64,000 bases of DNA from Flavobacterium tibetense. GTDB lineage: Bacteria > Bacteroidota > Bacteroidia > Flavobacteriales > Flavobacteriaceae. Below the pieces are notes generated by a model. It saw only the letters and a program-made list of their open reading frames with translations, did no database searches and had not been told where the DNA came from. Where the stretch lies: contig NZ_QLST01000001.1 of NCBI RefSeq assembly GCF_003293845.1, positions 1-64,000 on the forward strand. The letters run 5' to 3'. Below, one piece after another: positions 39,007 through 48,606 of this stretch (the first letter of the stretch is position 1; each line of letters begins with the position of its first letter). A program made the translations under genes and the position numbers.

Positions 39007-41133
39007 ATGACCAACATAAATTTCATTCAAAACCAAACCAACATTGCTCCAAAAAGCATTGAAGCTACTATAAAATTACTTTCAGAAGATTGTACGATTC
39101 CGTTTATTTCGCGTTACCGAAAAGATCAAACCGGAAATTTAGATGAGGTGCAAATCGAAGCCATTTCGAAATTAAGCAAACAATTTGATGAAATTATCAA
39201 GAGAAAAGAAAGCATTTTAAAAGCAATCGATGAGCAAAATGCGCTTTCTCCTGAATTGAAATCCAAAATTGAAAACAGTTTTGATTTACAAGAATTGGAA
39301 GATTTCTATTTACCCTACAAAAAGAAGAAAAAAACCAAAGCTGATGTCGCTCGTGAAAACGGATTAGAACCGTTGGCGAAAATTATCATGAGTCAAAAAA
39401 ATGATGATATTGAGTTTTTAGCCTCGAAATATTTGAATACAAACGTTAAAAACGAAGACGAAGCGTTACAAGGCGCTCGCGATATCATTGCCGAATGGAT
39501 TAATGAAAACATCTTTATTCGTAAAAATTTACGTCGCTTGTTCCAACGAAAAGCTGAAATCACAACTAAAGTCGTTAAAACTAAAAAAGACGATGAAGCG
39601 GCTCAAAAATTTTCCCAATATTTCGATTGGGCAGAACCTATTTCCAAAGCACCATCGCATCGTTTGTTAGCCATGTTGCGTGCCGAAGCAGAAGGTTTTG
39701 TGAAACTTAATGTCGCAATCGAAAAAGAAGAAGCCTTAGATTTTATCGAAGAAAATATCATCAAAAATAAAAATTCGGATGCAACTAAGCATTTAGAATT
39801 AGCGATTAAAGACAGCTACAAACGTTTGTTAGAACCAGCCATTTCGAACGAAACGTTACAAGAAGCAAAAGCAAAAGCCGATATCAAAGCGATTGATGTG
39901 TTTTCCGAAAATTTACGTCAGTTGTTGTTAGCGCCACCATTAGGTGAAAAACGAATTTTAGCCATCGACCCAGGTTACCGAACCGGTTGTAAAGTGGTTT
40001 GCTTGGATGAAAAAGGCGATTTATTGAACAACGAAACCATTTATCCTCACGCACCACAAAACGATACCACTATGGCGATGAAAAAAATCCGTTCGATGGT
40101 GAACGCATACAATATTGAAGCCATTTCTATTGGAAACGGAACCGCTTCTCGTGAAACGGAATTTTTCATTAAAAAAATCGCTTTTGACAAACCAGTCCAA
40201 GTTTTTGTGGTTTCTGAAGCGGGAGCATCGGTGTATTCTGCGAGTAAAATTGCGCGTGAAGAATTTCCAAATTATGATGTTACCGTTCGTGGTTCAGTTT
40301 CTATTGGAAGACGCCTTTCTGATCCATTGGCCGAATTGGTAAAAATTGATCCAAAATCTATCGGTGTTGGACAATATCAACACGATGTAGACCAAACCAA
40401 ATTACAATCAGCATTGGATAGCACCGTAATGAGTTGCGTGAATTCCGTTGGGATTAACATTAATACCGCTAGTAAATCGTTGTTGAGTTATGTTTCTGGA
40501 ATTGGTGAAAAAATGGCGGAAAATATCGTTGCTTATCGTTCGGAAAACGGCCCTTTTGAAGATAGAAAGCAATTGAAAAAAGTACCGCGTTTAGGTGAAA
40601 AAGCGTATCAACAAGCAGCCGCTTTCATCAGAATTCGCGATGGGAAAAATCCGTTGGATAACTCGGCTGTTCATCCAGAAGCGTATCCAATTGTAGAAAA
40701 AATGGCGAAAGATTTAGGCATAAAAACCAATGAATTAATCGCCAACAAAGAAAAAATTGCTCAAATAAAACCAGAAAATTACATCACATCCGAAATCGGA
40801 ATTTTAACGTTGAAAGACATTTTAAAAGAGTTAGAAAAACCAGGATTAGATCCAAGAAAAGCCGCAAAAATTTTCGAATTTGACCCAAATGTAAAAACTA
40901 TAAAAGATTTACGAACAGGCATGATTTTACCAGGAATCGTAAATAATATTACCGCTTTTGGTTGTTTCGTAGATGTTGGAATCAAAGAAAGTGGTTTGGT
41001 ACACATTTCGCAATTAAAAGAAGGCTATGTTTCTGATGTAAACGAAGTAGTAAAAATGCACCAACACGTACAAGTAAAATTAGTTGAGGTTGACGAAGCT
41101 AGAAAGAGAATTCAGTTGACGATGATTTTATAA
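39007..41133 (+). CDS. tex: Tex family RNA-binding transcription accessory protein
   Basis: 708 residues. An N-terminal helical Tex domain (FISRYRKDQTGNLDEVQIEAI) precedes a YqgF/RNase H-like domain (RILAIDPGYRTGCKVVCLDEKG, about 317-338). A helix-hairpin-helix pair (INTASKSLLSYVSGIGEKMAENIVAYR) and a C-terminal S1 domain (GMILPGIVNNITAFGCFVDVGIKESGLVHISQL, about 636-708) follow. It binds nucleic acids and is linked to transcription. Upstream, 38955-38995 has CTTTGCG-type repeat words. Confidence 0.95.
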   Translation: MTNINFIQNQTNIAPKSIEATIKLLSEDCTIPFISRYRKDQTGNLDEVQIEAISKLSKQFDEIIKRKESILKAIDEQNALSPELKSKIENSFDLQELEDFYLPYKKKKKTKADVARENGLEPLAKIIMSQKNDDIEFLASKYLNTNVKNEDEALQGARDIIAEWINENIFIRKNLRRLFQRKAEITTKVVKTKKDDEAAQKFSQYFDWAEPISKAPSHRLLAMLRAEAEGFVKLNVAIEKEEALDFIEENIIKNKNSDATKHLELAIKDSYKRLLEPAISNETLQEAKAKADIKAIDVFSENLRQLLLAPPLGEKRILAIDPGYRTGCKVVCLDEKGDLLNNETIYPHAPQNDTTMAMKKIRSMVNAYNIEAISIGNGTASRETEFFIKKIAFDKPVQVFVVSEAGASVYSASKIAREEFPNYDVTVRGSVSIGRRLSDPLAELVKIDPKSIGVGQYQHDVDQTKLQSALDSTVMSCVNSVGININTASKSLLSYVSGIGEKMAENIVAYRSENGPFEDRKQLKKVPRLGEKAYQQAAAFIRIRDGKNPLDNSAVHPEAYPIVEKMAKDLGIKTNELIANKEKIAQIKPENYITSEIGILTLKDILKELEKPGLDPRKAAKIFEFDPNVKTIKDLRTGMILPGIVNNITAFGCFVDVGIKESGLVHISQLKEGYVSDVNEVVKMHQHVQVKLVEVDEARKRIQLTMIL

Positions 41134-41149
41134 TCGTGTAAAAAAAACA

Positions 41150-41191
41150 AAATTCCAAACTCCAACTTTTAAAAATTGGAATTTGGAATTT
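41150..41191. terminator. Bidirectional terminator between tex and tatA
   Basis: A 16-bp stem with one mismatch (41150-41165 with 41176-41191), arms of AATTCCAAA units, A/T runs on both sides, between convergent genes. Confidence 0.85.
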
Positions 41192-41216
41192 TTTATTTTG
41201 GAATATTCTAAAAGAA

Positions 41217-41417
41217 TTACTCTTTAGTTTCTTCTTCTTTTTTAGAATCTGCTGGTTGATCGTCTTTAGCTGCGTTTTTAAATTCTTTAATACCGCTTCC
41301 TAAACCTTTCATTAATTCTGGAATTTTCTTTCCACCAAAAAGTAACAATACAATCACCACAATTAAAATAATTTGTGGCACACCAATCATTCCTAAAAAT
41401 ATTGCTAATGCATTCAT
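41217..41417 (-). CDS. tatA: Sec-independent translocase subunit TatA/TatE
   Basis: 66 residues. One N-terminal helix ([37 protein letters not shown]) shows the FGxxKIPEL hinge and amphipathic helix, followed by a charged tail. It forms the pore of the twin-arginine pathway in the inner membrane. tatC is not nearby. Convergent with tex. Confidence 0.93.
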   Translation of the reverse strand: MNALAIFLGMIGVPQIILIVVIVLLLFGGKKIPELMKGLGSGIKEFKNAAKDDQPADSKKEEETKE

Positions 41418-41497
41418 GATTTCAATAATTAATACTGCAAAGATATAAAGATTTTACCAATTGCTTATTTTTTAACGATTTATTATTTAGTTTCTCC

Positions 41498-41526
41498 TTG
41501 GCTCGTTAGGGTATTTCTTATATTTG
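41498..41526 (+). promoter_or_regulatory. Promoter for the M23 gene (TTG, 18-bp spacer, TATATTTG)
   Basis: TTG at 41498-41500 and TATATTTG at 41519-41526 fit the flavobacterial -33/-7 pattern. The ATG is 20 nt downstream at 41547. Confidence 0.6.
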
Positions 41527-41546
41527 TAACATTAAAATCCATTCCA

Positions 41547-42416
41547 ATGGCTAAAAAGAGAAGAAAAAGTAACATTTTATGGAGAAAACTCCTTAACAAA
41601 AGACGTTTGGTTATTCTAAACGAAGATACCTTTGAAGAAACTTTTTCGTTGAAATTAACCTTAATGAACGTCTTTGTGGTGTTTGGATTGGGTGCCATTT
41701 TGATTATCTTTTTCACTACATATATTATTGCTTTTACACCGCTTCGCGAATATATTCCAGGTTATGCTTCTACCAAATTAAAACAAGACGCCTTGGAATT
41801 AGCCATCAAATCCGATTCTTTGGAAAAAGTTGTGAAAAATAACAACGCGTATATTTCGTCTATCAAAAAAGTATTAACAGGCGATTTAGAATATGCTAAA
41901 TTCAATAAGGATTCACTCATTGCTTCAGAACAACAACAATTAGATTTACCAGTCGATGCCTCAGCAACCGAAAAAGAATTGCGTGATAAAGTAATTCAAG
42001 AAGACAAATACAACGTTTTTGAATCGGCAAAGCCAAAAGTAAGTTTTGTACTTTTTCCACCAGTTCAAGGGAAAATCATTGAAAAATATAGTGCCAAAAA
42101 TAAACATTTAGCCGTAAAATTAGCGGTGATGAACAACACGCCAATTAAAGCCGTTGCGACAGGAACCATCGTTTTTGCGGATTGGACACCAACCAATGGT
42201 TATGTAATTATTGTGCGCCATCAAGAAGCTATTTTATCGGTTTACAAAAACGCTGCTTCGATTACAAAAAAACAAGGCGATACCGTAAAATCAGGTGAAG
42301 TAATTGCATTGTCTGGTGGAAATAGCGCTACCGTGGAAAGTAATATCACGCTTCATTTTGAGCTTTGGAAAGACGGTTTCCCAATTGATCCAACCCAATT
42401 TATAAACTTCGAATAA
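41547..42416 (+). CDS. M23-like (LytM) membrane protein, probably catalytically inactive
   Basis: 289 residues. A basic cytoplasmic N-terminus and one helix (about 42-64) precede a coil and a C-terminal LytM domain (about 165-285). The metal-ligand HxxxD is replaced (KHLAVKLAV) and the HxH motif reads TLHFEL, so at least two zinc ligands are missing. Such degenerate LytM proteins (compare EnvC/NlpD) regulate rather than cut peptidoglycan. The stop is 1 nt before the GH3 start; the two are an operon. Confidence 0.8.
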   Translation: MAKKRRKSNILWRKLLNKRRLVILNEDTFEETFSLKLTLMNVFVVFGLGAILIIFFTTYIIAFTPLREYIPGYASTKLKQDALELAIKSDSLEKVVKNNNAYISSIKKVLTGDLEYAKFNKDSLIASEQQQLDLPVDASATEKELRDKVIQEDKYNVFESAKPKVSFVLFPPVQGKIIEKYSAKNKHLAVKLAVMNNTPIKAVATGTIVFADWTPTNGYVIIVRHQEAILSVYKNAASITKKQGDTVKSGEVIALSGGNSATVESNITLHFELWKDGFPIDPTQFINFE

Positions 42417-42417
42417 G

Positions 42418-43923
42418 ATGTCGATAAAAGCAATTGCAGCTAAAATTTTTGCTCATTACATTCACAACAAAACACAAAAATGGGCCAATAATCCAGTGGA
42501 AACCCAACAAAAAGTCTTTGAATCTTTAATCAAAGAAGCAGCTCAAACGCAATTTGGAAAAGACCACGATTTTAGTTCCATAAAAACACATGCTGACTTT
42601 GTTCAAAAAGTGCCAATTCGTGATTATGAAGGTTTGAAATCCTATGTTGATTTGGTCGTAAAAGGCAAAGAAAATGTACTTTGGAAAGGAAAACCTTTAT
42701 ATTTTGCTAAAACTTCTGGAACGACATCGGGTGCTAAATATATTCCATTGACTAAAGAATCGATGCCGTTTCACATTCAGGCGGCTAGAAATGCGATTTT
42801 AAGTTATATTCACGAAACGGGAAAAGCTGATTTTGTTTCAGGAAAAATGATTTTCTTGCAAGGAAGCCCAATTTTGGAAGAAAAAAACGGAGTAAAATTG
42901 GGAAGATTATCAGGAATTGTAGCACATTTTGTTCCAAAATACCTTCAAAAAAACCGCATGCCGAGTTGGGAAACCAATTGTATTGAAGATTGGGAAACCA
43001 AAGTCAATGCCATTGTAGAAGAAACCATCAATGAAAATATGTCGGTGATTTCTGGAATTCCGTCTTGGGTGCAAATGTATTTTGAGAAACTTTCCGCAAA
43101 AGCGAATAAACCTGTTGGCGAAATCTTCAAAAACTTCAACTTATTCATTTATGGCGGCGTGAATTACGAACCTTATCGCGCCAAATTTGAAAATTTAATA
43201 GGAAGAAAAGTCGATTCCATTGAATTGTTTCCAGCTTCTGAAGGATTTTTTGCTTACCAAGATTCGCAGAAAGAAAAAGGAATGTTACTGTTATTGAATT
43301 CCGGAATTTTCTACGAATTCATTAAAGCAGACGAATTTTTCAATGAAAATCCAAAACGTTATACAATAGGCGAAGTGGAAATAGGCGTAAATTACGTTTT
43401 AATTATTTCTACCAATGCTGGACTTTGGGCTTATAATATTGGCGATACTATTCAATTTACGAGTTTAAAACCGTATCGAGTAATCGTTTCGGGAAGAATC
43501 AAGCATTATATTTCTGCTTTTGGAGAACACGTTATTGGTAAAGAAGTTGAAGCTGCTTTACAAGAAGCGATGGAAGGAACGGATATTCGAGTAAATGAAT
43601 TCACCGTAGCACCACAAATCACACCAAAAGAAGGTTTGCCGTATCACGAATGGTTCATAGAATTTGACTCCGAAGTTTCGGAAGAATCCAATAATCTAGA
43701 AGATTTTGCGTTAAAAATTGATGCTGCCATGCGCAAACAAAATGTGTATTACGATGATTTAATTGTTGGAAATGTACTACGAACCTTAGTGATTACCAAA
43801 GTTCCAAAAAACGGTTTCCAAGAATACATGAAATCCATAGGAAAATTAGGTGGACAAAATAAATTACCAAGACTTTCAAATGATAGAAAGATTGCGGATT
43901 TTTTTACAAATAGTCAATTGTAG
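42418..43923 (+). CDS. GH3 family acyl-adenylating-type protein
   Basis: 501 residues. YFAKTSGTTSGAKYIPLTKE is the GH3/ANL nucleotide-binding motif. SGIPSWVQMYFEKL, IELFPASEGFFAYQD and YNIGDTIQFTSLKPYRVIVSGRIKHYISAFGEHVIGKEVE are the family's further blocks. Plant GH3 enzymes join amino acids to hormones; the bacterial substrate is unknown. Co-transcribed with the M23-like gene. The TAG stop is followed by a GTCCCC-TTGA-GGGGAC hairpin (43928-43943). Confidence 0.9.
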   Translation: MSIKAIAAKIFAHYIHNKTQKWANNPVETQQKVFESLIKEAAQTQFGKDHDFSSIKTHADFVQKVPIRDYEGLKSYVDLVVKGKENVLWKGKPLYFAKTSGTTSGAKYIPLTKESMPFHIQAARNAILSYIHETGKADFVSGKMIFLQGSPILEEKNGVKLGRLSGIVAHFVPKYLQKNRMPSWETNCIEDWETKVNAIVEETINENMSVISGIPSWVQMYFEKLSAKANKPVGEIFKNFNLFIYGGVNYEPYRAKFENLIGRKVDSIELFPASEGFFAYQDSQKEKGMLLLLNSGIFYEFIKADEFFNENPKRYTIGEVEIGVNYVLIISTNAGLWAYNIGDTIQFTSLKPYRVIVSGRIKHYISAFGEHVIGKEVEAALQEAMEGTDIRVNEFTVAPQITPKEGLPYHEWFIEFDSEVSEESNNLEDFALKIDAAMRKQNVYYDDLIVGNVLRTLVITKVPKNGFQEYMKSIGKLGGQNKLPRLSNDRKIADFFTNSQL

Positions 43924-43927
43924 GATT

Positions 43928-43943
43928 GTCCCCTTGAGGGGAC
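43928..43943. repeat. Short REP-like hairpin after the GH3 gene
   Basis: GTCCCC, TTGA loop, GGGGAC, a perfect 6-bp stem followed by TTTAGGGG. G+C-rich against its surroundings. Confidence 0.5.
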
Positions 43944-43965
43944 TTTAGGGGTGTTTTTATATCTT

Positions 43966-44793
43966 ATGAATATGTACAAATTTTTTTTCTTTTTTATCTC
44001 ATTTTCCCTTTCTGCCCAAATCAAAGGCGTGGTCAAAGACAGTATTTCTGGCGAACCCATTCCGTATGTGAATATTTGGGTAGAGAATGAAGCTATCGGA
44101 ACTACTTCAGAAGCTAATGGAACTTTCGAAATTCAAACTTCTGCGGGCAAAAATTTGGTTTTCTCTGTTTTGGGCTACCAAAGAAAATACCTAGCAGCTA
44201 AAGAAAACATGACGGTGCTATTGAGTGAAACTACCATGAATTTAAAAGAAGTAGTTTTGATCAATAAGAAAGCAACAAAATTCGTAGAAATTGGGAAAAC
44301 ACCAAATACCATCAAACAAGCTTTTGATAACGGACCAAAAATGAACGCCAAGTTTTTTCCGTATCAATCCAGTTACGCGAAAACAAAATTCATTCAAAAA
44401 ATCACGGTTTACACGGATTCTAAAATTGAAGATGCCTTAGTAAAAATTCATTTGTATGAAGTGGATGAAAACGGTTTTCCCGGAAATGAATTATTGCCCA
44501 AAGAACTCTTGGTTACCATCAAAAAAGGTGTTTTAAAACACTCGATTGATGTTTCGGAACACAATTTATCCATGCCTGAAAATGGAGTTTTTGCTTCATT
44601 TGAAAGACTTCTAATTGAGCGAAATAAATTGGGAACCAAATACCAACCGTATATTTTATACAATTTTGTGGAACGTGATTTTCTTTTCACTTTTTCAGGT
44701 GGAAAATGGAATAAAATGGAAAATGAATCGGCAGACGTAAAAGAGAAAATGCGTTTCAACGAGCCAGCAATTTACCTGATTTTATCAAACTAA
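43966..44793 (+). CDS. CarboxypepD_reg-domain exported protein
   Basis: 275 residues from the ATG at 43966; a GTG at 43951 would add five residues. Signal peptide FFFFFISFSLSAQ, then a carboxypeptidase regulatory-like domain (IKGVVKDSISGEPIPYVNIWVENEAIGTTSEANGTFEI). An uncharacterised C-terminal region of about 170 residues follows. No TonB plug or barrel is present, so it is not a receptor. Periplasmic or surface. Weakly spaced from the GH3 gene (42 nt). Confidence 0.8.
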   Translation: MNMYKFFFFFISFSLSAQIKGVVKDSISGEPIPYVNIWVENEAIGTTSEANGTFEIQTSAGKNLVFSVLGYQRKYLAAKENMTVLLSETTMNLKEVVLINKKATKFVEIGKTPNTIKQAFDNGPKMNAKFFPYQSSYAKTKFIQKITVYTDSKIEDALVKIHLYEVDENGFPGNELLPKELLVTIKKGVLKHSIDVSEHNLSMPENGVFASFERLLIERNKLGTKYQPYILYNFVERDFLFTFSGGKWNKMENESADVKEKMRFNEPAIYLILSN

Positions 44794-44837
44794 AAATAAA
44801 AATCGTACCTTCGCAGGTTAGATAAACATATATATTA

Positions 44838-46529
44838 ATGAAGGACATTAAAAACATTTCGCGTTCTAGAGCGCAAGAGTCGTCAGCAGCTATTGAACGA
44901 CTGTACATTACCATGAGACATTTATTCAACAGAGGTTTCTATAAACCAATGGGTGTTTCAGGAGAAACTTTACGTGAAGCTTTATTACAGCTTCGACCAG
45001 AAATTTACGGTTCTATCGCTGAAGAAAAAGTAGAACTAAACGGACTTTTATACGTAATTGAACGTTTACCTATTGGAATTGAAGAATGCCGCTACATCAA
45101 CTTAACTTCTGATGAAGGCTATTCCAATTCGCACTTTAAAGCGATTGTTCCTCCAAAAAGAAGAAGAAATTGTTACCGTATCGATGACGAACAAATGAAC
45201 GTGGAAATCACACGTGGTCGTTCGGATATTTATGATATTTTAACGCATTTGACGTTTATTTTCATTGAATCGCACAAAATTAAAGATAGAGTTTTAATTG
45301 ATGATGAAGGAGCTGTTTCTCGCGATTGGCAAAAATTAGAAGCCGCAGCTAAACAAACGAAAAAGTTACCTTTAATTGAACGTGAAAAAGCTATTTCTCA
45401 TGCGGCAAATGTGTTAGGAAGAACGTTTGCTGAGGTGCAAGATATTTACGATGATTTTGCTACAGCTGAAGCGCCAGACCGATTTTTACATGTTATTTAT
45501 TGGATAGGAAAATTAGCTATTGAAGAAGTAGTCGACAATAACAAAAGAACGATTACATTCAGTCCAATTTTAAGAGAACGATTAGGCCATCACATTTATG
45601 GCGATATTTGGGCAACCACCATTAAAGATGTTTTATTAAAAAACAACTTAATTGAACGCCCTATTCACATCATTAGTGCGAATATGCACAGTGTAATGAA
45701 TTCGTTGTTTGCTGAACCCGTTTTAGGAAAAAAATATAAGAATACCCCTGAATTTCAAATATTTGAAGATTTAAGTAGTTCTGCAAATAAAGATTTACGC
45801 AAGAAAGTGGAAGAAGTTGCGTTATCGCAAGGAATGATTTCGTTACCTGATACGTCAGGAACTAATATCGACGTTCAAATTTTTGATACAGCCAAAATTG
45901 ATTTTAGTAAAACTATTTTTGCTAGTGCTAAGTTAGCCAAAGAGAATCCCGTTTTAATTGTAATGGATTATGCTTTTGGTGAACAAGCTTTTGAAACCAT
46001 TGATGAATTATTGAAACCATATAAAGTAGAAAAGAAAAACAAAATTTTCTTAAACGTAGAATCAGTTTCCATAATGGGTAAAGCTGGAATTTTAGAAGGC
46101 GGAAAAGGCGATATTATGATACCATGCGCACACGTGAACGAAGGAACAGCTGATAATTATCCGTTTGATAACGAATTAACCGCAGCAATGTTTGAAGGAA
46201 ATGGAATTCCCGTTTTTTCTGGACCAATGATTACAGTTCTTGGAACATCGCTTCAAAACAGAGATTTGTTGAAGTTTTTCCACGAATCTACTTGGGGTGC
46301 TATTGGTTTAGAAATGGAAGGAGCCTATTATCAAAAAGCGATTCAATCGGCCTCTAAAATTAGAAAAAGTATCAATCCAGATGTAAAAGTTAGATACGCT
46401 TATTATGCTTCGGATAATCCATTAGAAACTGGAAGCACTTTAGCATCAGGCGGTTTAGGAACAACTGGAGTGAAACCAACGTATTTGATTACAATTAAAA
46501 TATTAGAACAAATTTTCAACACAAACTAA
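44838..46529 (+). CDS. amn: AMP nucleosidase
   Basis: 563 residues, longer than the E. coli enzyme. N-terminal AMP-nucleosidase domain, then a phosphorylase-like domain with NLIERPIHIISANMHSVMNSLF, VLIVMDYAFGEQAFETIDELL, MIPCAHVNEGTADNYPF, and VLGTSLQNRDLLKFFHESTWGAIGLEMEGAYYQKAI. It hydrolyses AMP to adenine and ribose-5-phosphate. TACCTTCG at 44806, a near -7 element, is 25 nt upstream of the start. Confidence 0.92.
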   Translation: MKDIKNISRSRAQESSAAIERLYITMRHLFNRGFYKPMGVSGETLREALLQLRPEIYGSIAEEKVELNGLLYVIERLPIGIEECRYINLTSDEGYSNSHFKAIVPPKRRRNCYRIDDEQMNVEITRGRSDIYDILTHLTFIFIESHKIKDRVLIDDEGAVSRDWQKLEAAAKQTKKLPLIEREKAISHAANVLGRTFAEVQDIYDDFATAEAPDRFLHVIYWIGKLAIEEVVDNNKRTITFSPILRERLGHHIYGDIWATTIKDVLLKNNLIERPIHIISANMHSVMNSLFAEPVLGKKYKNTPEFQIFEDLSSSANKDLRKKVEEVALSQGMISLPDTSGTNIDVQIFDTAKIDFSKTIFASAKLAKENPVLIVMDYAFGEQAFETIDELLKPYKVEKKNKIFLNVESVSIMGKAGILEGGKGDIMIPCAHVNEGTADNYPFDNELTAAMFEGNGIPVFSGPMITVLGTSLQNRDLLKFFHESTWGAIGLEMEGAYYQKAIQSASKIRKSINPDVKVRYAYYASDNPLETGSTLASGGLGTTGVKPTYLITIKILEQIFNTN

Positions 46530-46535
46530 TTGCTC

Positions 46536-47501
46536 ATGAGTTCAAATTCACAAGATCAAGAAATTGATTTAGGTCAAGTTTTTTCAAAAATTGGTGGTTT
46601 TTTTTCCAATTTAGTAGATAAGTTTTTTGACTTTCTTTTCTTTTTAATTAAAAATAGTATAATCATAATTATTTTATTGGTTATTGGGGTTGGTGTGGGT
46701 TATTTTTTAGATAAAAGCTCAAAAACCTACAATCATGAAATTATTGTGTCGCCAAACTTTGGAAGTGTTGATTATTTGTATGCCAAAGTGAATTTATTGG
46801 AGGCAAAAAAGAAAGAGAATGACACTGTTTTTATTTCCAATCTTGGAATTAAAAATGTGAAAAAATTGGGTAAAATCGAAATTGAGCCTGTTATTGATTT
46901 GTATAAATTTATCACTAGTAAGCAAGAAAATTTTGATTTAATAAAATTAATGGCTGAAGATGGAAGTTTAGATAAAATTGTAAAAGATGAAATTACAAGT
47001 AAAAACTATCCTTTTCATTTAATTAAATTTTCAACTAGTAAAACGATTTCAGAAGACGCATTGGTTAAACCTTTATTGACGTATTTGAATGATTCAGAGT
47101 ATTTCAATATTGTTAAACAACAATATTTGGAAAACACAGCTGTGAAAATGAGAGCAAATGATAGTACTATTGCTCAAATTAACTCCTTGTTGAATGATTT
47201 TTCTAAAGCATCATCTGGTAATCAAAAAAGTTCAAGTTTGGTTTATTACAATGAGAATAACAACTTGAATGATATTATCAAAACGAAAGATGGTTTAGTA
47301 ACTGAACAAGGTGATTTTAAACTCCGTTTAATCAATAACGATAAGGTAATCAAAGATATTAGTGTAACAACTAATATTATTAATACTAAAGGAACAAACG
47401 GAAAACTAAAATTGGTATTACCAATTTTACTTGTTTTTATGTTCTTGTTATTCCATTGGTTTAAAGGTTTTTATAAAAAGCAATTACAAAAGCGAGGTTA
47501 A
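46536..47501 (+). CDS. Wzz-like chain-length determinant (no kinase domain)
   Basis: 321 residues from the ATG at 46536, 6 nt after the amn stop; a TTG at 46530 is also in frame. Helix one (NSIIIIILLVIGVGVGYFL, about 38-57), a periplasmic region of about 230 residues and helix two (LVLPILLVFMFLLFHWF, near the C-terminus) give the Wzz topology. No BY-kinase domain. It likely sets polysaccharide chain length. It opens the polysaccharide cluster and sits 5 nt before rfbB. Confidence 0.72.
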   Translation: MSSNSQDQEIDLGQVFSKIGGFFSNLVDKFFDFLFFLIKNSIIIIILLVIGVGVGYFLDKSSKTYNHEIIVSPNFGSVDYLYAKVNLLEAKKKENDTVFISNLGIKNVKKLGKIEIEPVIDLYKFITSKQENFDLIKLMAEDGSLDKIVKDEITSKNYPFHLIKFSTSKTISEDALVKPLLTYLNDSEYFNIVKQQYLENTAVKMRANDSTIAQINSLLNDFSKASSGNQKSSSLVYYNENNNLNDIIKTKDGLVTEQGDFKLRLINNDKVIKDISVTTNIINTKGTNGKLKLVLPILLVFMFLLFHWFKGFYKKQLQKRG

Positions 47502-47506
47502 CAATA

Positions 47507-48523
47507 ATGAAACATATTTTAGTAACAGGCGGCGCAGGCTTTATAGGATCTAATTTCGTGCCTTATTTTATAGAAAACAATCCAGATTATCATTTGGTAA
47601 ATTTGGATTTATTAACTTATGCAGGAAATTTGGGCAATGTAAAAGAAGTTGAAAATCATCCAAGATATACATTTATTAAAGGGGATATTTGTAATAGAAA
47701 TTTTATTGAAGAGTTATTCCAAAAACACCAATTTCACGATGTAATTCACTTTGCCGCAGAAAGTCATGTAGATAATTCGATTTCGGGACCAGAAGCTTTC
47801 ATTAAAACGAATGTTTTAGGCACTTTTAATTTATTAGACACCGCTAGAAAACTTTGGATGTCGGCACCAAACCAATACAATGCTGGATTTGAAAATGCAC
47901 GTTTTCACCATGTTTCAACCGATGAGGTTTACGGAACTTTAGGCGAAACTGGTTTGTTTGAAGAGACCACTCCTTATGCACCTAATAGTCCATATTCTGC
48001 TTCAAAAGCGGGTTCAGATATGATTGTAAGAAGTTATTTTCACACCTACGGAATGAATGTAGTTACAACAAACTGTTCAAACAATTACGGACCAAAGCAA
48101 CACGATGAAAAGTTAATTCCAACGATTATTCGTAAAGCAATTTCAGGAGAAAGTATTCCTATTTATGGTGATGGAAAAAATGTGCGTGATTGGCTATACG
48201 TTTTAGATCATTGCAAAGGAATTGAACTAGCTTTCAAAAAAGGAAAATCGGGAGAAACATATAATATTGGAGGGAGAAACGAACGTAATAATTTATACAT
48301 AGTAGATAAAGTTTGTGCCATTTTAGACGAAATGAAGCCAAAAGAATCAGGAAGTTATAAGGAGCAAATTACCTTCGTGAAAGATAGACCAGGTCATGAT
48401 TTACGCTATGCAATCGATGCAACAAAGATTGAAACTGGATTAGGTTGGAAAGCCGATGAAAATTTCGAATCAGGTATTTTAAAAACGGTTCGTTGGTATT
48501 TAGAAAAGTTTAAAAATAAATAA
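47507..48523 (+). CDS. rfbB: dTDP-glucose 4,6-dehydratase
   Basis: 338 residues. NAD motif TGGAGFIGSNFVPYF, HFAAESHVDNSI, catalytic HVSTDEVYG and the YSASKAGSD Tyr-x3-Lys, then CSNNYGPKQHDEKLIPTII. It performs the second step of dTDP-L-rhamnose synthesis. First of rfbBACD; an 83-bp gap with 11-bp tandem repeats separates it from rfbA. Confidence 0.97.
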   Translation: MKHILVTGGAGFIGSNFVPYFIENNPDYHLVNLDLLTYAGNLGNVKEVENHPRYTFIKGDICNRNFIEELFQKHQFHDVIHFAAESHVDNSISGPEAFIKTNVLGTFNLLDTARKLWMSAPNQYNAGFENARFHHVSTDEVYGTLGETGLFEETTPYAPNSPYSASKAGSDMIVRSYFHTYGMNVVTTNCSNNYGPKQHDEKLIPTIIRKAISGESIPIYGDGKNVRDWLYVLDHCKGIELAFKKGKSGETYNIGGRNERNNLYIVDKVCAILDEMKPKESGSYKEQITFVKDRPGHDLRYAIDATKIETGLGWKADENFESGILKTVRWYLEKFKNK

Positions 48524-48543
48524 ACAATATCTAAGGTTTATAT

Positions 48544-48587
48544 GGGATATGTACGGGACATGTTCGGGATATCTATGAAGTATCTAC
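48544..48587. repeat. Four 11-bp tandem units between rfbB and rfbA
   Basis: GGGATATGTAC, GGGACATGTTC, GGGATATCTAT, GAAGTATCTAC. The period is close to one helical turn. No ORF. It could affect transcription or translation between the two genes, or be a decayed repeat. Confidence 0.6.
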
Positions 48588-48606
48588 CTACTTATTAATA
48601 ATAGAA

